From: Mauremys mutica
Taxonomy: Eukaryota > Chordata > Testudines > Geoemydidae
Length of the DNA: 64,000 nucleotides
Direction: 5' to 3'
NCBI RefSeq assembly: GCF_020497125.1
Contig: NC_059082.1
Location: 26,806,965 to 26,870,964, forward strand
Numbering within the stretch: position 1 is the stretch's first letter; every line of letters starts with the position of its first letter. The position numbers were made by a program, and so were the translations under genes. The notes under the pieces were generated by a model. The model was not told where the DNA came from. It was given only the letters and a program-made list of their open reading frames with translations, and ran no database searches. This document shows positions 25,301 through 34,300 of this stretch, piece after piece.

Positions 25301-28300
25301 GTCACTGTACCTTTTAACTTTTGTCTAACTAACCCCCTCATTTTTGTATAGTTCCCCCTTTTGAAATTAAATGCCACAGTGTTGGGCAGTTGTGTTCTTC
25401 CCACCACAGGGATGTTGAATGTTATTGTATTATGGTCACTATTTCCAAGCGGTCCTGCTATAGTTACCTCTTGGACCAGCTCCTGCGCTCCACTCAGGAT
25501 TAAATCTAGAGTTGCCTCTCCCCTTGTGGGTTCCCGTACCAGCTGCTCCATGAAGCAGTCATTTAAAGTATCGAGAAATTTTATGTCTGCATTTCGTCCT
25601 GAAGTGAAATGTTCCCAGTCAATATGGGGATAATTGACATCCCCCACTATTATTGGGTTCTTATTTTGATAGCCTCTCTAATTTCCCTTAGCATTTCATC
25701 ATCACTATTACTGTCCTGGTCAGGTGGTCGATAATAGATCCCTAATGTTATATTTTTACTAGAGCATGAAATTTCTATCCATAGAGACTCTATGGAACAT
25801 GTGGATTCGCTTAAGATTTTTACTTCATTTGAATCTACACTTTCTTTCACATATAGTGCCACTCCTCCCCCTGCACTTTAAAAACTTGTCCCTGTTTATT
25901 AGCCTGCCTTTTTCTGATGTGCCAGATTCTTTTTTATGTGACTGTTTATCATCTGATCCGGCCCTTACATTATACTTTTCAGTCCTCTGCTCCTGACTAT
26001 AACCTGGAGATTCTCTATCACCAGACTCTCCCCTAAGAGAAGTCTGTGTCCGATCCACACGCTCCTCTGCAGCAGTCAGCTTTCCCCCCATCTCCTAGTT
26101 TAAAAACTGCTCTACAACCTTTTTAATGTTTAGTGCCAGCAGTCTGGTTCCATTTTGGTTTAGGTGGAGCCCATCTCTCCTGTATAGGCTCCTCCCATCG
26201 CAGAAGTTTCCCCAGTTCCTAATGAACGTGAACCCCTCCTCTCTACACCATCGTCTCATCCACGCATTGAGACTCTGAAGCTCTGTCTGCCTACCTGGCC
26301 CTGCGCGTGGAACTGGGAGCATTTCTGAAAATGCCACCATAGAGGTCCTGGATTTCAGTCTCTTCCCTAGCAGCCTAAATTTGGCTTCCAGGACATCTCT
26401 CCTACCCTTCCCTATGTCATTGGTACCTACATGTACCACGACCACCGGCTCCTCCCCAGCACTACACATAAGTCTATCTAGATGCCTCGAGAGATCCGCA
26501 ACCTTCGCACCAGGCAGGCAAGTTACCATACGGTTCTCCCGGTCATCACAGACCCAGCTATCTACATTTCTAATAATCGAATCTCCCATTACTAACACCT
26601 GCCTTTTCCTAGAAACTCAAGTTCCCTCCCCTGGAGAGGCAACCTCAGTGCGAGAGGCAACCCCAGCACCATCTGGAAGGAGGGTCCTGACTACGGGAAG
26701 GTTTCCCTCTGCTCCCATCGACTGCTCTGCTTCCCTGGGCCTTTCTTCCTCCTCAACAGCACAGGATATAATGGAGTAAGTTAAACTCCTTTACAATCAA
26801 ACTCCCTTACACATACTTACATTGGGGGTTCTCAATCTATCTTTTTCTCCCCCCCCCCAAACATGCTATAAAAACTCCACGGCCCAGCTGTGCCACAACA
26901 ACTGTTTTTCTGTATATAAAAGCCAGAGCCAACATTAGGGGGTAGCAGACAGGGCAATTTTCTAGGGCCCCATGCCACAGGGGGCACTGCAAAGCTAAGT
27001 TGTTCAATCTTTGGCGTCGGCCCCAGGCTGCAATCCTGCATGGCAGGGCTTTGGCTTTCTGTCCTGGGCCCTAGTAAGTCTAAGGCCGGCCATACTTGGT
27101 GGACCACCTGAAACCTGCCCCCAGGGGGACCAGACCCCTGGTTGAGAACCAGGGAGTTGTACCATATTGGAGTCCCTCTAGTGTCTCATTCATTCTGAAT
27201 TCACTACCCTCCCAATAGGATACTGAGAGCAGTAGGGACCTACCTGAATGAGAATCAACTGGGTTTGCAAATCCTGGGCATGTAAAAATAACTGTAGGCA
27301 GGTTAATTTTAATTCTAACCTGTACCTCTTGCACATGCAACTTTTCATTTTCTCCTATTTCAGACATTGAAAAAATAAAATAAGTTTTGTATGGTCTGCA
27401 AGGCAGCGATGTCAACTGATCTAAACAATAAGGTTTATGATTCTAAAGATTTAACAGGTTTCCATGTGTTACTTGTAATGGACTTAATTATCCTATTAAG
27501 CTGGTGTTTTATTAAGTGTTCATTTTAAATCTCAAGCATTAAAGCTGCCAAACAAATGGTATTTAGGTGATTATCCAATTATAAACAACTTACTGTAATA
27601 TCTGTTTTTGAAGTTGTAAAAGGTTTACTTTATTTGGTAAACTTATAGTATAAGAGCTTTTTTAAATTTGTATTTACAAGTTAATTGCTTTGTGTGGTTG
27701 TGGTGTACTGTGCATTTTGTTTTAGTACAAATATTGAAGTAGTAAGTTGTCAGAAAAACTACACACAGTAGCGATAGAAGAGTTATATATTTGACACTAC
27801 TAGCAGAGACTACTTATCTAAGTATCAGTTCAATTAAAATGACTCAAATGTAAAGAGCTGTAAATGTCTTTGGTCTTCATGTTATTAAGCAGCATCTACA
27901 GATTAAAAAAGACAGATCACCCTGAAGCAAGCCAGCTACACTTGAATACTCTGATTCTTCACACATTGTTTTCCCCCAATGCCACCAGTAAGTTTTCTGG
28001 ACACTAAGCTGAAGGGTACTTTGATTCTTCTCTACACAGGGAACCGACGGCAGTTAAAAATCAAGTAATGAAGTAGTATTACAGCCTAGCCAGCATGTCA
28101 GATATTTCTGTAAAGAAAAAACAGCTCCAAATGCACCAGATGAGCCCAAGAAAGCAGTTAGGTTAAAATATGAGGTCCTCTGCATCTTCACTCACAAACA
28201 TGGACTTCTCTCAGCAATAGTGTCTGATCCTCCATAAAGCCCCAGAAGGAAACAGAGCCACAGAAGAGAAAAAAGTTTTGTAGGTGGTATCAGAGCTGTT

Positions 28301-31300
28301 CAATTAAGTTTATGAAACACCCATCTGGTATCATTAGAATTTTGCTCTGGAAAAGCTTCAGCAAGTTACAGCAATTAATTCATGAAGTTGTTCTAAGCGT
28401 TCAAACCTTTATAAAGAATTATTTTGACAGTTTCTGCTTTCATGTATATGCACTCCTCCCCCCCGAAAAACTAATGCAAGAAAATGTAAAAAACAGCAAG
28501 GTATTGTTCTAAATTGGAATATTAAACAAAAATTGATCAGCAAGTTTAAATTTAGTTTTCAATGTTTTGAAATATTCATAAATCTATTAGTATCCTAATA
28601 GTATTCTTTAATTTTCAATAACTATTTTGAGATACATTTACCATTAGCACAACTGCAAAAGTGCTTCTCATCTAAAAAGAATAGCTTTGTTCTCCTTACA
28701 AAAACATCTCTTGTGTAGAAAGGCTTTGGATAATTGCTTAGAATTACAATTTTTCATACTTCTGCAATATTTTAATGGTCTGTTATAAAAGTCACTATGA
28801 CTAAGGAATAAGCCAAGATCTTCAAAGTCAATTTAAAAGGGTGAATCTTCTGAAGTGAGGATTAAAGCATTGTAATAAAAATATATAGATATGCCACACT
28901 TGTACAAAAGCTTTTGTCTCATTTTAACAGGCACTTCTCCTTTTGTACAATGGGCAAGAGTTTAAAAAAGTTTAGAAGTACACCTCTACCCTGATATAAC
29001 GCAACCCGACATAACATGAATTTGGATATAATGCGGTAAAGCAGTGCTCCAGAGTGGGGGGGGAGGGGGGGCGACCTGCGCACTCTGGCGGATCAAAGCA
29101 AGTTCAATACAGCACAGTTTCACCTATAACGCGGTAAGACTTTTTGGCTCCCAAGGACAGCGTTATATCGGGGTAGAGCTGTAGCTATGCTTAGTGTCCT
29201 TGCACATTTAAGGGAGACGTAAGTATTATATTAACCTGTTTTATCAAGTGTTTACAACTGGGCCATTAAAGTATCACCCAGACTGCAAGCTAAGCTAAGA
29301 ATTCAGCTAGGGAATGAGGTTTTAAAATATAAATTCCTCTGCTAAGGCCTCAGTCTTACAACTGGCTCCATGCAGGCAGACCACTACACACAGGCAGAGC
29401 CTTAAAGTAGGTCTACACTATAAGCACTTCAGCAGCACAGCTGTGGTGCTGCAGTATAGCTGCTTGCTACAGTGACAGAAGGATTTTCCGTCGCTGTAGT
29501 AAATCTATCCCCACAAAAGGTGGTAGCTAGGTCAATGGAAGAATTCTTCCATCAATCTAGTGGTGTCTATACTTGGGCTTAGGCTATGTCTACATAGACA
29601 CCACTACAGCAGCACAATTGCAGCTGTGCTGCTGTAGCGCTTCAGTGTAGACATTCACTACAGCAACAGGGTGTGTGTGTGTGTGTGTGTGTGTCTGTCA
29701 CACACACACACCCTGTTAATCCACCTCTCCCAATAAGCAGTAGGAAGGTTGATGGAAGAATTCTTCCATCGACTTAACACCATCTACAACCGGGGTTAGG
29801 TCGCCTTACCCCTACATAGCTCAGGGATGTGGATTTTTCACGCTCCTTAGAAACGTGGCTGGGTTGACCTAAGTTTTAGGTGTAGACCAAAGACTCAAGG
29901 ACTTGTTTAGTGCACCCCATTGCAGACTCAGGGTCTATGTTTCAAGACATTTCACCTAAACCCTACAAGCTCAAATGGGTCTGCACTCGAGATGACTTTT
30001 GCAAACAGATCATAAGACATCTTTTTTGGGTGGTATTTAAGTGCCAGTTTACTGTAGTTAAATGGCTGCAAAAATGTGCAATATTCTCCCCTCTCCACAA
30101 AGTGTATTTACAATCTTTGCTAGCATGGTTTATTAATCAGTCCTTAAACTTCTGAAACACACCAATAAGTAATTTTGAATGTACATTCAAAACAGAGTTA
30201 TGACTGAATATCAAAGAAGTCAGTTCATACAATAGCAAATGTAAAAAAACTGTAAACAGATTTTTTTCCATATTACCATAAAAATAAGTTATGTATAAAA
30301 CAAAAGCTATATTCATAGTTAGGAATCCCAAGGCTGAATATTTGCCCTCAATCCATCCACCTAAACAGCAGTACCTCAGGTACTGCTGTTTATACTAAGT
30401 AATGATTTCTTGATCTAATATCTATTTACCTGTTGGCAAATGTCACCCACAACACTGCACAGTTTGATTTTGTGGTTGAAACACCAGCACCACCACTTTT
30501 AAAGATTGTCGTAATTTTTATAACACTTTATTCCTACACTGAGCATTGTGTGTATATTTAATCTTTGCTGTTTAGTTTAAGAATGCATTCAAAACAATTA
30601 ACGTAAGAATTACCAGACCAGACATATCTAGTTCACTACTCAGCCTGCAGCAGCAGGCAGTACCACATGTTTCAAGAGAAGGTGCAAAAATCCCAAAGTC
30701 GGCAATTGGGTACTAACCTGCTGTGACTATTTGGAGATCTACATAACACTTCTGAATTGTGGGTGATTTAATGAAGTTTCTGCATCACTAAATACCTCAG
30801 GCGATGTATAGTCAGTCATCTGCTATCACGGCTGGTGTCATGTCTCTCCCAGACCAGGAGCAATGGATAGTCATCACCAAAAACAGCTCTTACTCAAGAG
30901 GGAGCACCTTAGGACAGTGGAAAGGCTGAAGCCTATGGGAACCAGTTCAACCAAGTTTGTCCACAGAGTGGGGGTTTGGAGCAGTGGCTTTTCTCCATAA
31001 GGGGCACAAAAACCAGTGGATGGGCTACACTGAAAACATATCTGCATAGATGTGTCTCTCGGGATGTAAAAAATCCATCTTCTGAGAGATGTAGCTATGC
31101 TGACCTAACCCCCGGTCTGACAGAAAAACTCTTCCATTGACCTAGCCCTGTCTAATCTAGTTACTGTCTCTAGCGGAGGTCAATTAACTACAGCAACAAG
31201 AGAACCCCTCCCATCACTGCAGTCAGGGGCGGCTCCAGGCCCCAGCACACCAAGTGCATGCTTGGGGCAGCAAGCAATGGGGGGGGCGCTCTGCCGGCGT

Positions 31301-34300
31301 CGCAGGGGCGGCAGACAGCCTGCGGCAGGTCCGCCGAAGCCGTGGGACCAGCGGACCCTCCGTAGGCAAACCGCCGGAGGCAGCCTGCCTGCTGTGCTTG
31401 GGGTGGCAAAATCCCTAGAGCCGCCCCTGACTGTAGTGATTGTCTACACTGAAGCACTGCTGCTGTAGCATATTAAGTGTAGATACAGCCTAGGTGCGGG
31501 TACAGCCCTTTAAAACCAGAGGCTGAGGGGGGAGAGAGAGAGAGAACTATTTGACTGCGGGACACCAGCCACAGCTAGAGGAAACTGACTGCAGAGGTCA
31601 GACAGTGACTCCAGGATCTGGAAGAGAAGCCTGACCTGGAAAAAGAGTCCTGGAATCGTGAGAAGACAGTACAGTCCCAAAGAATGCTGAAAAGTGTTGA
31701 GGAAACCGAGAGAGGGATTTTTACGCAGATGTTTCTTGTTTTGCCTAGATCTGTACCTCTGATGCCATCTAAAATGAAGAATGATTGTGTTGGAAACCGT
31801 ATGCAAGTTTAGCAGTTTGCTTCAGCTACTAGATGTCTCTGAAGGGATAAACCGTAAAGCAGAGTGCCCACAACGCTGGAGTTCTGGAATGGATGTACTT
31901 AAGTTACTGGAAAGCCTTGGGAAGATGACGCTAGTATCAGGGCCTGGGCAAGTGGGCAATAAAGTCCCAGCTTGGAGAGGGGACAGAGTTAGATGGAGGA
32001 TCTGCACCCTGAAAGTGTGCCTAGAGACCCAAAGCCAGAGGTAGTACCTGGAGTCTGCTCAGAAAGCCAAAAATCACAGAAGTCCAGTGTTGAGATCCAA
32101 ACTCAGCAGCCTGGTGAGTGTCTACAAGGAGCTAAACCAGAACGGTGACACCTGTCTGTGTAGGAAGATTCCTCCTAACCACCCTTCAGTAAGAAGTTCG
32201 CTTATGCCCTGAAGCACACAGATTTATACCCCTTCCATGCTTTTTTTTTAAAATCCTTTCTAAGGTAACTGCAGATGTTCTCATGCTATCTTTTAAAAAA
32301 AACCTGTCAGGTTCCTGGGCTCAGTTACCTTATGGCACTGGAACACAAGAGACTAGTTTACAGTGGAAAGTCTTTCAAAGATCACTATCTAAATTTTATT
32401 TAGCTATTTTCAACCAATGGAGCTTTAAAATTAGCTTTAGATAAAGCTACATATATGGATGACTTATCCACCATTGAAGAGAAACCACTACTTTGGTGAA
32501 ATGCAGCAGATAACTATCAACACACGATGGCAATATTTAAAATATGGAATACCACACCAGCTAAAATTTTTAGGTAAGTAAAATGTAGTAAGAGATGATG
32601 GAACCTGTTTACAACACCAATATAACACCGGTACTTTTCTGGAGAATTTCATCAATTATTTACTGATCACAAGTGGTCAATGTGAAACTGAGGATGTGTC
32701 AATATCAAATTATAAACCGCATGTTGTTTCATGCTCTACTTTCCATTGTAATCATTTAGAGCATGACCTTCATGTTACATTACAACCTCCTTTGTTGATT
32801 AGAGCATCCATTTTGTAGCAGCAGCATGACACCTAGCAGAAAAATTGTCTGAGAAGCTATGGCACAGCCATCAATGTTGAACGACTCTCCCCTATTGGAA
32901 CAATGGGTTTTCTTCAAGTAGGGCCCTTGACTTTAAATGTCTCTATACACATAACAGAATAGGGAGGGCAGCTGTAGCACACAGGCAAGAGGGGGCGAGA
33001 GGCTGTTTTAGAAGAGGGATACTTTTCTAAGCAAGAGGCCAGACCATTGCAACATGCAAGAGTTGAGCAACCTTTTCCAGTCACCCTCCTCCCTAACCAA
33101 TAATGGAATCTGTCAGTGTCTTCCCTCCATTACTCCACAGCCAAAGCTTCCTCAACAGCAGAGCTTGGGATGGAGCTAGGGCTAGATGCAGAGCTGGTCG
33201 GGGGGAGGGAGGGACAGAGAGGGAATGAGGGCAGAGCTGGGCTGGAAACGTGGCACTCCCTCCCCACCCCCCACCATGGGAGCTAGGCAGGGCCTGAAGG
33301 CAGAGCAGGACTGGGGGCTGAACACAGGTGGGGGAGGAGTGAGGGTGGGGATAGAGCTGGTCTGGAAGAGTGGCCCCCATGGGGCTGGCCTAGGCCCTTC
33401 CCCACACACCCTCAATGTTCCTCCACATGCCCCTATGGGGGCTGCCCCCCAGTTTGGGGACCCTGCCTTAAGTACTTCAACCAAACCCAGGGCTCTCAAG
33501 AGCATCAAGATCAGACACCAGGAGTTGGGGGGAGGCTGTGCTCATATTTTACTTTTATATATCTGTAACTCAAACGTTATTAGAAAGTGACAATGGTTAG
33601 AAAATGCCTTTGCCAAACCTATACTCCCTGCTTTCCTGCCATGTTGTCCCTGCAGTCTTAATTAGCAACCTTAGTTCCCCCAGCCAGGTGAACTCTGTGA
33701 AACTCATCTAAGTAACTAGGAGCTCAGGAGACCTGGAGCTTTTGGCTCAGGGTATAATGCACCCACTGATCCTCAAAAGTAATCCAAGGAAATGGTGAAC
33801 CCAGAGGAACACAGCCGAGACACATGAAGATTCTTTTGTCTTTTTGAGAAACTCCAAAACATCCATTGTTTGCAGCAGGCCTTTAAAATATAGAAGTGGA
33901 AAAGACTGAAGGGCGACAGAAGCAGCCTTTTCTGTGTTCCCTGAAATCCCATTTGGGTTTTGCTTAGATATAAACAGCTGAGAATTTCTATTTCCTTTCT
34001 CATGTTTGCATTCCCCCAGAAGGTTCATACTGAATAAGGCAAATTGCTGCAGGAATAGAAAGGATAGTTCTTGTGGGCAAGGCATGAGGCTAGGATCCTA
34101 ATTGCACATTAGAGGTAATCTGGGCTTTATCCTTCCTCAGCCACTGGCTTCCTATGTGATGCTGGTCAAGTCACTCAGATTAAAATTTTTAAGATGTGGC
34201 TACTAACCGTTCCTCATTTTCTGGGTGCTTAGCTGTGACACCTACAACTCCAGTTGAAATAATTGAGAGCTCTGGATGCTCAGAACCTCTGAAATATCAA

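Larger units (their letters stand above)
23056..26790 (-). mobile_element. CR1 LINE, long copy with ORF1 and ORF2
   Basis: A 3.7-kb CR1 retrotransposon lies in reverse relative to the printed strand. Its 3' end starts with a repeated ATAAGAACATAAGAACATAAG-like end and the usual turtle CR1 3' region (GGTCAGACCAAAGGTCCATC). Going upstream in element direction come the reverse transcriptase, endonuclease and ORF1 esterase. The 5' end, at about 26790, is truncated within ORF1. Damage is limited: one internal deletion in the endonuclease region, one frameshift and one in-frame stop. This makes it the best preserved LINE in the window. No target duplication was resolved. Confidence 0.9.

Noticed and set aside
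26095..26598. Possible host esterase gene
   Set aside because: The SGNH domain is in the expected place and orientation for ORF1 of the CR1 copy that continues into ORF2.
29405..29890. CRISPR-like array because of repeated motifs
   Set aside because: The repeats are two MITE copies with palindromes, not regularly spaced direct repeats. The genome is vertebrate.
33093..33590. Several overlapping open frames in a GC-rich block
   Set aside because: Open on both strands with low-complexity proline- and glycine-rich translations, typical of GC-rich repeat DNA.
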